A DNA stretch of 50,992 nucleotides. It comes from SYHX01 sp049317645 (lineage in GTDB: Bacteria > Bacteroidota > Bacteroidia > UBA7662). The stretch is taken from positions 1-50,992 of the forward strand of contig JBMOHV010000002.1 of assembly GCA_049317645.1 (NCBI GenBank). Direction: 5' to 3'. Below the pieces are notes generated by a model. That model saw nothing but the letters and a program-made list of their open reading frames with translations, ran no database searches and was not told the DNA's origin. Shown piece after piece: positions 15,619 to 24,641 of the stretch. Position 1 is the stretch's first letter; every line of letters starts with the position of its first letter. Both the position numbers and the translations under genes were made by a program.

Positions 15619-18600
15619 TTAGAAAGTATCCAGATCCACCGGACGAAGTACGCCAAACCACTTCACGGTTTTCTCGCCGATACCGGGAGCATCCACGTGA
15701 ATTAGGTACGAACCGCTGGCAATTGGCACTTTATTTTGGTTCAACAAATCCCAATCCAGATAGGTAGCGGTCGCGTCGTCTTTGCGCAATGTCCGGATGA
15801 GGTTTCCGTTGAGAGTATAAATACGGACCGTACACTTGGTTGGCAAGTTGGTGATTTTGACACGGTTATCAATCTGGCTCACCTCGTAATTGGAAGCGCC
15901 GTAGTATGGATTGGGAACGACCCGAATCAAATCAAGAGCCGACTTGGCCACATCAAGGACCTTCTTGCGGGGAGCAATGCTACGCAGATTCACCAAGTAA
16001 TGAGGGTTCCCCTTGTTGATACCAGCCGTATCCGTAACATATTTGGAATACTTGCGCGATATCCGGATTTTGGCGGTGTAATCGTTATCCAAGAAGGTCT
16101 TGCCAGGACGGAGTAGTGGCACCGAGGTGTACAGAACGCCGTTGTAGAACAAACGAAAATCAGTCAGGGTCATGGCCTTGGGGTTGTTAACCGGCGAGGC
16201 GACACCTACTTGCCTGTTCAACTGACGCCAGGTGACATCCGCCTGATCGTAGCGGGAATTCATCACATAGATGAAGTGCCTGCCGCCCATGGGCACCCGG
16301 AAATTCTGACCACTCACGGAGAAGAATGAATCCGTTGGGTTCCATTTCATATCACCGTGCGGGTGACCGGCAATGGATGAATAACGGCTATCCTCACCGA
16401 AAGAAATATTCAATCGTTCGCCGGTTTCCAAATTGATGGCGTATCCTGGGAACCAAGACAAACCATTGCGCGAATCCCCATCGGGATTGCCTTCCTTGTC
16501 AACCGAAGGCGCAACGCGAAGGCGATTACGCAATTGACGGCCTTGGGCAAGGAGTGAATCTTCGCAGGTCTCGATAACACAGGCGCGGGTCCACTTGGAC
16601 TTGTCTTTGGTAATCACCACATCGACCGAAGCTAATTTGTCAATTTTGAAATAAGAAAAACGAACCTCGGGATTCAGCGCGCCGACGCCGGCAACACCGG
16701 GCAAGAAATTCCAAAGTCCTGGCCACCATGCAGCTGGCGCTGCATAAAGCATAGGGGACCAAGTACCACCGCGAACTTGCGGATTGGCACCTTGGCCTGT
16801 CCACTCATCTTCAGCGATGTTTTCAAAGAAACGCTGTGGATCTCCGGGGGGTATCAAACCTGCAGGATTCTGAGGCGTCGAATCCGAGCGAGGTGTTCCA
16901 CTACGAATCCAGTCAAAAATTTCGAGACGCTCATCGTCCGGTAGGAAGGAGAGCCAAGAATTTTGAGGGTTTTGGTATTGGAAGGTGGAGAATAGAACCC
17001 CATTTCCGCCGGCTGGATCATCTCCGGGATTCTTGGAATTACGAATCGTTGCGCTCAAACCAATACGCTTGAAGACGGCAGTGGTTTCGTAGTATCCCAA
17101 AATTTGTTCATTCCCCGCTACCAAAACCGTATCGGAGTAAATGGTATCCAAGGCAGCTGAACCGGTATCCCCCAAGACAACATACCAACGGCCTTGATCG
17201 TCCACGGTTGTGGCCGAACCTGGCGTTCCCTTGTACATGAACAAACGCATATCGGCCTCCGGCACGGCGGTTGGATCAATGACCTTGAGGTTGATTGGCG
17301 CGGCATTTTTCTTGTAAAGCGGCGTGGGCATAAATCCGTTTTCCAGAATAGTCAACACGTCCATGCTATCAATTTCAATGATATTGCCGCCGTTGCCGAT
17401 TCCTTCCATACGGCGAACTTCGGGTTGATCGCCGTAAACGCTGTTCAGGACTAGACCATCAAAGGTGGGCTCTGACTTGTGCGGAATACCTGTGTAGGTT
17501 TTGACATTGTTACGGCCTGGCAAATAAGGCTTCTGCTGACCGGTATCCGTTACGATATCGTAGCGAGCATAATTGTTATAACCGTAGGCAATGACCGTGT
17601 AGTAATACTTTTTGAAGTTCACCAACTGATCGGAGCCTTCGGCAAACGCATCCCTGTTGATTTTGAGGGTCATATTAACCCCTTTGTTGGTGCCGTTCAC
17701 GGCCAGGAAGGGTACAGACTGTTCCAGTTCAGCATCAAATACCCAGTTGATAATCCGGTCGACTGAATTTTGGATATCCCCCTGATAAACCATTCGAGCC
17801 TTGGACTGGTCATCCAATTCGCCGGTACTCACATTGGAAGCGGACAACTGGTAAACTTTGAAGCCTTCGAACTTATAAACCGAATCGTAAGGCGCTTGGC
17901 CGGGAGGTCTGTTATCATTCAGTGCCTTGATGACAGGATCCAATTCACGGTAACCCAAACGGTAATTATTGCTCGTTGGCTTGTAGGAGAAAGTAAGAAT
18001 TAACTCCTGATCAAGTTCGGTGATATCAACATCCGGAGCGTCAGGGCCATCGATGGTTTTGAAACAGTTATCAAACAAAGCCTGGGACTTGGAGTCGGCC
18101 TTTAACAACAAATTGAAAGAACCTCTGGCACCTCCTGATGAAGCCCGCGCCCAAACAACACCGATGGTAACATAATTGACGGCACCCGGTTGCAGCGTGA
18201 AGGGACCGGCCGACTGTACAAAACGACGGTCTGCAGGTACGTTGGGATTCGCGCCAGGGCCCGGTGCATTTTCGCTCCAATCAAACGGTGTCGCGATGGG
18301 ATTCTGACACGATCCACCGACACCCCAACCGTATTGACGGTCGGATCCGCCGGGGAACATAAGACCGCTGTTGATGGTGGGTTGTGAACCACCCGAGCCG
18401 GGGTAACCATTCCCCCCGTAAACCATGCGGGTATTGTCCCTCCAACGGCCCACCATGTAGTTGTAGGCATTCTCGGCTGTTGTTGGGTTTCCGTTGGGCT
18501 GACCATCGTTGTTGAAATACAAGAACTTAGCCATGATAATCCGCTCGGTACGTGGCTCAGGATCGCAACCACCCGCTACAAATTCATCCACCGTGCAATC

Positions 18601-19650
18601 CCGGTCGTTGTCAACTCCGTCCATGGGGTCTGCAAAAGGACCCTCAAAAAAGTCGATTCCAATGGAAGGAGGGTTTGCGCCGTAACCTTGAATACCCTCG
18701 TCGTCGTCGTCACCGTTGTAACAAATACCCAAACCTCGGGGTACATCGCAACCAACAAAGTCGTCGGTGTAATTGCCCAAATCAGGGTCCGCCCATTGCG
18801 CCATAAAGCAGGAATCCAGTCGAATGGAGGAGCGGTTAATGATCTTGTTGTAATAAAAGGTCATGTTGTTCAACTCATCGTTGGACTGGTAACCAAACGC
18901 CTGGGTTTGAATTTCCATCCCGATGGGCGTCGAACCCGAACCCGGGGTATTCCCCTTATCGTTGGTCACAAACCAAATACTCTGATCCCCGTAAATAAAA
19001 GGATAGTCCCCTCCATCGGGGGTGTAGGAACCATTACCGTCGGCATCCACGTAGGGGGCCATGTTCGGATCCTGCCCAGCAGTCAAATCACCGCTGACAG
19101 GCCATTCCCGAATAACTTGGGGAATCACATAATTGGGGTCAGCCGTCGAAATCGCGTTGATATGGTCTTGGACCTGACGACGATTCAGCTTCCAATGTTT
19201 GTCCCAGATCTTGCACTGGTCGTTGGTAATAGTCGCATCCACCAAAGACAAAGGACCCGCCCACCAGCCGGCACCCAGAACCGTCGCCTGACGATAGGTC
19301 TGGGCGGCAATTTTGAGCAGACCGTTGGCATCAATCCCCCCTACCCAAACCGAACCCGCAAAGAGCGAATGCTTTTTGGGGGCCGTTGGATCATCCAACT
19401 TGGGAATTTCGTAGCGAGCGTTACCGCTTCCACCCTGGTCCCACCAATAGTCATTACCGCGCAGAATCATGGCCCGAACATTGTTAATGTCCAAGTTGAC
19501 CCTGGAAGCGGGAGGGTTGCAAGTGGCTGCAACCCGTGCAATAAACTTACGGGCATCTCCCTCGGCCCTTGTGGGAACATTGAGAGCTTCCCGAGCCTCG
19601 GCACCCCATAGGCAGGTCATTAGACAGGTGACTAAAAGAATTCGCTTCAT
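15619..19650 (-). CDS. Large exported protein with type IX-like C-terminal sorting domain
   Basis: A 1343-residue protein with a signal peptide in residues 1-19. Near residue 100 it has the block SVWVGGIDANGLLKIAAQTYR, seen in many uncharacterised Bacteroidota surface proteins. Acidic loops such as VDADGNGSYTPDGGDYP and YNGDDDDEGIQG look like calcium sites. The last 90 residues (from DLIRVVPNPYYGAS) carry the PNPY start, a TVRIYTLNGNLIRTL strand pair and an ASGSYLIHV end, as in type A sorting domains recognised by the type IX system. It is therefore predicted to be carried across the outer membrane. It lies between a TonB-dependent receptor gene (53-base gap) and a PorV/PorQ-family gene. No catalytic domain was recognised; its function is unknown. 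Confidence 0.8.
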   Translation of the reverse strand: MKRILLVTCLMTCLWGAEAREALNVPTRAEGDARKFIARVAATCNPPASRVNLDINNVRAMILRGNDYWWDQGGSGNARYEIPKLDDPTAPKKHSLFAGSVWVGGIDANGLLKIAAQTYRQATVLGAGWWAGPLSLVDATITNDQCKIWDKHWKLNRRQVQDHINAISTADPNYVIPQVIREWPVSGDLTAGQDPNMAPYVDADGNGSYTPDGGDYPFIYGDQSIWFVTNDKGNTPGSGSTPIGMEIQTQAFGYQSNDELNNMTFYYNKIINRSSIRLDSCFMAQWADPDLGNYTDDFVGCDVPRGLGICYNGDDDDEGIQGYGANPPSIGIDFFEGPFADPMDGVDNDRDCTVDEFVAGGCDPEPRTERIIMAKFLYFNNDGQPNGNPTTAENAYNYMVGRWRDNTRMVYGGNGYPGSGGSQPTINSGLMFPGGSDRQYGWGVGGSCQNPIATPFDWSENAPGPGANPNVPADRRFVQSAGPFTLQPGAVNYVTIGVVWARASSGGARGSFNLLLKADSKSQALFDNCFKTIDGPDAPDVDITELDQELILTFSYKPTSNNYRLGYRELDPVIKALNDNRPPGQAPYDSVYKFEGFKVYQLSASNVSTGELDDQSKARMVYQGDIQNSVDRIINWVFDAELEQSVPFLAVNGTNKGVNMTLKINRDAFAEGSDQLVNFKKYYYTVIAYGYNNYARYDIVTDTGQQKPYLPGRNNVKTYTGIPHKSEPTFDGLVLNSVYGDQPEVRRMEGIGNGGNIIEIDSMDVLTILENGFMPTPLYKKNAAPINLKVIDPTAVPEADMRLFMYKGTPGSATTVDDQGRWYVVLGDTGSAALDTIYSDTVLVAGNEQILGYYETTAVFKRIGLSATIRNSKNPGDDPAGGNGVLFSTFQYQNPQNSWLSFLPDDERLEIFDWIRSGTPRSDSTPQNPAGLIPPGDPQRFFENIAEDEWTGQGANPQVRGGTWSPMLYAAPAAWWPGLWNFLPGVAGVGALNPEVRFSYFKIDKLASVDVVITKDKSKWTRACVIETCEDSLLAQGRQLRNRLRVAPSVDKEGNPDGDSRNGLSWFPGYAINLETGERLNISFGEDSRYSSIAGHPHGDMKWNPTDSFFSVSGQNFRVPMGGRHFIYVMNSRYDQADVTWRQLNRQVGVASPVNNPKAMTLTDFRLFYNGVLYTSVPLLRPGKTFLDNDYTAKIRISRKYSKYVTDTAGINKGNPHYLVNLRSIAPRKKVLDVAKSALDLIRVVPNPYYGASNYEVSQIDNRVKITNLPTKCTVRIYTLNGNLIRTLRKDDATATYLDWDLLNQNKVPIASGSYLIHVDAPGIGEKTVKWFGVLRPVDLDTF

Positions 19651-19703
19651 AGCTGCTTGATTTCTATAAGAGGATGGTTCTAAAAAAGGAGGCGATTGGG
19701 GAA

Positions 19704-22700
19704 TTAGAAATTAAGACGAACGCCCAAACGAGTACGACGTGGTAAAGAGAAGTTCCCGGGATCGGCCATGGAAGCCCGGTACAAATCGTTGAAGGCCTGA
19801 CGATTGATAACAGAAGCCAGCTGCTGAGCGCCTAGGCTGCTAGTCAAGTATCCATCGTCGGTGGGGTCGCCGGTGAATTGATAAACACCGGTGATGTTAC
19901 GGTTATCAAAGAGGTTGATAATCTGCAGATAGACGTTGACAGAGGCTTCGCGGGGTTTGCCATCTGCTTTGCGGCCCATGGTAAAATTGAAATCCTTGTC
20001 TACACGGAAGTTCATACGGAACTGCCATGGCAGACGTGAACCATTAATACCACCCTTGAGGGTCGTACGGCCGGTCAATCCACCAGCGGCATCACCATCG
20101 GGGGTCACAATGGTCTGACGAGAATACGGTGTACCGGAAATCGCATTGGCTACAAAGTTGAAACCGACGCCTTCGAACAACCCAAAACCACCAATTCGGG
20201 GGCCGTCATAGGTTTTTCCCGTTCCAAAGCGGTAGTCCAAATTGGCCACCAAACGATGACGAGCATCAAAACTCAATGGAATGGGGGTACGCAAATTGTC
20301 GATACCGGCCTGGATAATGTTGGCGGCCTGGTCGGGAGCCGAACCGGTACCATCGGCAAACTGCAGGGTATAACTGGCGTTGAGTCGAACATTACCGGTA
20401 CGACGCAAGTCGTAAGTCAATGTCAATCCCTTCACCGTACCAAAATCAATGTTTCCGTAGGTCTGGTAATCCGCTGGGAATGCAAAGGGCACGTTAATGA
20501 TTTGGATCATGTTCCGAAGTTCACGATAGAAAGCAGCGATGGTCAACGCGGATGTCTTGTTGAGGCGTTGCTTGAAACCCAATTGGTAATCAATGGTGCG
20601 CTCTGGTTGTAGGTTGGGATTGTTAATGGTACCACCAACCTGCCGTAGGAAATAATATTGACGGGGGTCAAAACGGCTAAACGCGCTTGGGCGCTGTGTT
20701 AGTACATCGTAGTGGGCAAAGAATTGGGCCTCATCGGAAATAGGGAACGAGAAGGCAACACGAGGCATCCAATTCACCTGGGGTGTATAGTCCGTGAAGG
20801 CATCGGCCCGTACGGCAATCTGGTTCGGATCCTTGAGCCAAGGAATGACCGTACCCGTTGCAGAGGCTGCAGCAATACCCGAAGCATTCCGGATTTCAGC
20901 GCCTTGGGCATTGTACCAACGGTTTCCGTTCCGGTAGCCCAGGATCGCCTTGTTGGCCGCATTGTTATCGTTGATATAAACAACAGCCGAACCAGGAACA
21001 ACGGATGGATGACTTAGGCCGGCCGTATTGGGATCGGCCTCGAGATCGTTGATGGTTTTGGCGGTGTACAACAAAAAGGGATCCTGTAGAACGGGCTGGT
21101 TGGCGTCAAAACGGTCCACCCTCAATCCAACACGGAATACCAAGTCATCAAAGTCAAACTTGTCCTCGATATAACCGGCAGTATAAACCGGGGCAAAGGC
21201 TGCAATGGGGCGGTTCAAAGAATCGGTGAAAAAGTCCAAGCGGCCAGGCTGATTGGACAATTTGTTACCGAGGTAATCATACCCGAAATAGCTCACAAAA
21301 GAATTACCCGAATTCAACAATTCATCTGCGGAGAAATAACTCAACTTGAGCTGGTCCGGATTCAAATCGTCAATTTGGATGAAGTCACTGGCACCACGGC
21401 CCAAAGAGGCCCGGAGGTTTTTGTCAAACATGGATTGATTGGACGCAATCAACCGATTCCATAACACCGTGTCGCTGAGAGGGAATCCAAAGGAGTCCAC
21501 ATCGACAATCGGGTTCCAAGGCTTGTCAAAATCCAAAATGTGTTGGTTGGTGAGAGAGCGCGCTTGGCCCCACAAACCAATGGTGCTTGCAAAAGGATTC
21601 AGGCTGTAAGAGCGATCGATTCGCTGATCGTATTCAAAACCAAACTTGAGAGAATGACCTCCAATATCCGCCGACGAAAAGAGTGTCATCCGGTAGGCAT
21701 CGTTGTCGTTGAACGAATAACCTCCGATTTGACGACCCGACTCGTTCCATATACCGTACGCAGTGCCTGGGCGTAGGCCATTGGTCAGACCACCGTTGAG
21801 GCGAACATCCGAAAGACCGTTGATGCCCACATTGGTCGCTGTTAGGAAGCCATCTGCATTGGTGCTACCACCGATGGTATTAAAAAAATCAATGCCCCAA
21901 TTGGCCAACAAGGGATCAATCCCCAAGGCCCAGGTTTTGTCGTAAACCAAGTTGCCTTCCCGATAACCTTGCAAAGAAGTCAATTCAAATTCGACGGTAT
22001 CGCCTGCAATCAGGAAAGGAACGGATTCGGTCCCAAATTGGGGGGTCAAATCGTAACGAAAACGCCCAACATACCCGTAATTAAAAGGGTTACGGCCCAA
22101 GGCGTCTCCGCCGTTGGTGGAACCCTTTGATTTGGTATAATCGAACTGAACCTGGTAGTAAGCATTGCGAATGAGTCCGTCCTGCTTTTGGTCAGCTGAA
22201 GCAAAATTCTGGCGAAAACGTGCATAACCGCGGATGGTCTGGTTCTCGTTGTTCCCCATGTTGTCGGGGTTCATCATCGAATAAGCGCGGGTATAGGCCT
22301 TGCCCCAGGTGCGGTCGTAGTTTCCACCCACCGTCATCGAAACACTGGTACTGGGTTGAAAGTCCACTTTGCCCGCAACGGAAACACGGTTCCGGTTGGC
22401 ATTGGGACGGACCCGAATCAGCTCGTATTGGTCTTCCGTTACAAACTCGGAATTCCGTTGAATCCCGGTTCCAAAGATGGAGGGACGGTAAGGGTCGGCC
22501 TGCAAAGCGGACAATTTATCCGGAGTCATTGTGTACAGACCAATGGCCGAAGGCGAGGCATCCACCTGGGTTTCGGCTTCACCGGAAAGGAAAAAGCCCA
22601 GGATGGACTTTTTGGTTTTGGCGTCTACCTGCTTGGTAATCAATGGACCCGAAAAATTGAGGGCAAAAAGATTGTAGCCGTAGGGCTCTAGGATTTTGGC

Positions 22701-23426
22701 CGAACTCAATACTTCAGCTCCTCCAAAATAGGTGCTGGAAGGACCGCGGGTTGTGATGTTGATAATACCACCGGTGGCGTCCCCGTATTGGGCAGGAATA
22801 CCACCCGTGATAACGGTGGTCTGTTCAATGGCCGCGTTGGGCAGGTTGGTGGAACCCCGAACACGGATACCGTCAATAAAGTATTCGGTGCTGGAAGACC
22901 TGGAACCGCGGATGTTCAAGGCCCCTCCTTCGTCCGCCTGGAATACACCGGCGGTGGTGGCTGCAATCGAGTTCACATCCCGGGTTGGCAGGGCCGCAAT
23001 TTCTTCGCGGGTTACCGTACCCCCCGTTGATGTTTCATCCTTGGAAATCAAGGGAACCTCGTAATCAACGACGTTGATTTCGCCTAGGTTCACACCGGAT
23101 GACATCTTAATGTCCAAAAACTGGCTACGGTCCGCCGTGATCACCAAGCCCCGAACAACCTCGGAATTGTAACCTACGTAACTGACCTTGATATCGTATT
23201 TGCCCGGTGTAAGGGCGCCAAATTTGTACTTTCCGTCAATGTCGGTGGTTGTTCCGCCCTTCTGGACGCCATCCTTTTCGATAATAACGTTGGCAAAGGG
23301 AATACCTTCCTTGGGCTTGAGGGCATCGACCACTTTACCCTGGACCGAACCGCTACCGGCCTGCCCCCAAGCGGAGGCAGAATACAAACCAAATAACAAG
23401 AGAGCGATGTACCTTTTCAACTGCAT
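19704..23426 (-). CDS. TonB-dependent receptor with carboxypeptidase-regulatory-like domain
   Basis: A 1240-residue outer-membrane receptor. The signal peptide (residues 1-21) is followed by a carboxypeptidase-regulatory-like beta-sandwich (about 26-105, with GKYKFGALTPGKYDIKVSYVGY). The plug domain covers about 130-235, with LPTRDVNSIAATTAGV, GGALNIRGSRSSSTEYFIDG and YGDATGGIINITTRG. The 22-strand barrel ends in RRTRLGVRLNF with a terminal Phe. No SusD partner lies nearby; instead the operon continues with a giant exported protein and a PorV-like protein. The role of such SusD-less receptors is often unknown, and import of a substrate or a structural or export role are both possible. It has a good promoter just upstream. 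Confidence 0.9.
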   Translation of the reverse strand: MQLKRYIALLLFGLYSASAWGQAGSGSVQGKVVDALKPKEGIPFANVIIEKDGVQKGGTTTDIDGKYKFGALTPGKYDIKVSYVGYNSEVVRGLVITADRSQFLDIKMSSGVNLGEINVVDYEVPLISKDETSTGGTVTREEIAALPTRDVNSIAATTAGVFQADEGGALNIRGSRSSSTEYFIDGIRVRGSTNLPNAAIEQTTVITGGIPAQYGDATGGIINITTRGPSSTYFGGAEVLSSAKILEPYGYNLFALNFSGPLITKQVDAKTKKSILGFFLSGEAETQVDASPSAIGLYTMTPDKLSALQADPYRPSIFGTGIQRNSEFVTEDQYELIRVRPNANRNRVSVAGKVDFQPSTSVSMTVGGNYDRTWGKAYTRAYSMMNPDNMGNNENQTIRGYARFRQNFASADQKQDGLIRNAYYQVQFDYTKSKGSTNGGDALGRNPFNYGYVGRFRYDLTPQFGTESVPFLIAGDTVEFELTSLQGYREGNLVYDKTWALGIDPLLANWGIDFFNTIGGSTNADGFLTATNVGINGLSDVRLNGGLTNGLRPGTAYGIWNESGRQIGGYSFNDNDAYRMTLFSSADIGGHSLKFGFEYDQRIDRSYSLNPFASTIGLWGQARSLTNQHILDFDKPWNPIVDVDSFGFPLSDTVLWNRLIASNQSMFDKNLRASLGRGASDFIQIDDLNPDQLKLSYFSADELLNSGNSFVSYFGYDYLGNKLSNQPGRLDFFTDSLNRPIAAFAPVYTAGYIEDKFDFDDLVFRVGLRVDRFDANQPVLQDPFLLYTAKTINDLEADPNTAGLSHPSVVPGSAVVYINDNNAANKAILGYRNGNRWYNAQGAEIRNASGIAAASATGTVIPWLKDPNQIAVRADAFTDYTPQVNWMPRVAFSFPISDEAQFFAHYDVLTQRPSAFSRFDPRQYYFLRQVGGTINNPNLQPERTIDYQLGFKQRLNKTSALTIAAFYRELRNMIQIINVPFAFPADYQTYGNIDFGTVKGLTLTYDLRRTGNVRLNASYTLQFADGTGSAPDQAANIIQAGIDNLRTPIPLSFDARHRLVANLDYRFGTGKTYDGPRIGGFGLFEGVGFNFVANAISGTPYSRQTIVTPDGDAAGGLTGRTTLKGGINGSRLPWQFRMNFRVDKDFNFTMGRKADGKPREASVNVYLQIINLFDNRNITGVYQFTGDPTDDGYLTSSLGAQQLASVINRQAFNDLYRASMADPGNFSLPRRTRLGVRLNF

Positions 23427-23451
23427 ATGCTTTATTTTGAAGGCTGTAGTT

Positions 23452-23483
23452 CAATATTAGGGGCGAGATGGCCAAAATTCAAC
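23452..23483 (-). promoter_or_regulatory. Promoter of the TonB-receptor operon
   Basis: The minus strand has GTTG (23483-23480), a 20-base spacer, then TAATATTG (23459-23452). This matches the Bacteroidota pattern TTTG-N19-21-TAnnTTTG with one mismatch in each box. The start would be near 23446, about 20 bases before the receptor ATG. Confidence 0.55.
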
Positions 23484-23627
23484 CATCCCAAAAAGGGATT
23501 AAAACACGAACTTAGGCACAAATCAAAGAATTTTGGCCCAATTGGTCATCTAAATTTAACTTTTGAAGGACCACAACCCCCTGCCAAGCCCTCTCCCCAC
23601 TTTGCCTCCAAGACCCCTGTATCTACG

Positions 23628-24608
23628 ATGATGCCCCCCAACCAAACCCCATCTCTCCTGCAAATCCTGGGCACCCGTTTACCCCTCATCCAAGCCGGAA
23701 TGATATGGTGCAGTGGCTGGGAATTGGCCTCCGCGGTCAGCATGGCCGGCGGCCTGGGCACCCTCGGGGCCGGATCCATGCGCCCCGAAGAGCTTAGGAG
23801 GCAGCTGGAACGCATGCAGGAGGTCTGCGATCGGCCTTTTGCGGTGAATCTGCCCCTTTTGTACCCTCAAATTGAGGAACACCTGGGTCTTTTGGCCGAA
23901 TTCCAGGTTCCGGTGGTGATTACTTCGGCCGGTAGCCCCTCCAAATGGACCTCCTACCTCCATGAAAAGGGCTGCAAAGTCCTTCATGTGGTGTCCAGCA
24001 CCCGCTTTGCCGTCAAAGCCCAAGAGGCAGGGGTGGACGCCGTCATTGCCGAAGGCTTTGAGGCGGGGGGGCACAACGGCCGTGAAGAAACCACGACCCT
24101 CTGCCTCGTACCGGCCGTGCGCAATGCCATCGATGTACCGTTGGTGGCGGCCGGTGGAATCGGTAGCGGCGAGGCGATTGCAGCAGCGCTGATGCTGGGA
24201 GCCGATGGAGTCCAAATCGGATCTCGCTACGTGGCAACCCCGGAATCTTCGGCCCATCCCTTGTTCAAGGCCAAGGTTCTAAGCGCCCGTGAAGGGGATA
24301 CGCATTTGGCGCTCAAGGGTTTGACCCCTGTAAGGCTGTTGGATAATCCTTTTGCACGCCATGTCAAAGAAGCCGAAACCCGGGGCGATGGGCTCGAAGA
24401 CCTCCGAGAACTGCTCGGGCGGGGTCGGGCCAAGAAAGGCATGTTTGAGGGGGACCTCGAAGAGGGAGAATTGGAAATTGGCCAGGTTTCGGCCCATTTG
24501 GACGAACTAATACCAGCCGGGGCCCTGACGAACCAGCTTTGGGAAGAAGCCCTGCAGCGGTTGGAAACCCTGTCCCAACTCCAAGTCCTGCGCCGGAACC
24601 TATCCTAA
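23628..24608 (+). CDS. Nitronate monooxygenase family protein
   Basis: A 326-residue FMN-dependent TIM-barrel enzyme of the nitronate monooxygenase / 2-nitropropane dioxygenase family, which oxidises alkyl nitronates; some relatives are enoyl reductases. Typical blocks are LPLIQAGMIWCSGWELASAVS near the start, MAGGLGTLGAGSM, the substrate loop FEAGGHNGREETTT with the family His, the FMN phosphate site VPLVAAGGIGSGEAIAAAL, and GADGVQIGSRYVAT. The frame is open for 67 codons upstream, but that stretch is not family-like; the adjacent ATGs at 23628 and 23631 are preferred. A near-consensus box TAACTTTTG sits at 23557-23565. It converges with the TPR gene across a 33-base gap with no clear terminator. 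Confidence 0.88.
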   Translation: MMPPNQTPSLLQILGTRLPLIQAGMIWCSGWELASAVSMAGGLGTLGAGSMRPEELRRQLERMQEVCDRPFAVNLPLLYPQIEEHLGLLAEFQVPVVITSAGSPSKWTSYLHEKGCKVLHVVSSTRFAVKAQEAGVDAVIAEGFEAGGHNGREETTTLCLVPAVRNAIDVPLVAAGGIGSGEAIAAALMLGADGVQIGSRYVATPESSAHPLFKAKVLSAREGDTHLALKGLTPVRLLDNPFARHVKEAETRGDGLEDLRELLGRGRAKKGMFEGDLEEGELEIGQVSAHLDELIPAGALTNQLWEEALQRLETLSQLQVLRRNLS

Positions 24609-24641
24609 GTCATCGAAGGGGTTGCCGGCCCAAAGTATCCA

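Noticed and set aside
18688..19611. 307-codon plus-strand ORF antisense to the giant exported protein
   Set aside because: It is a mirror of a well-supported coding frame; the product is a Val/Ile/Gly/Arg-rich string without domain features.
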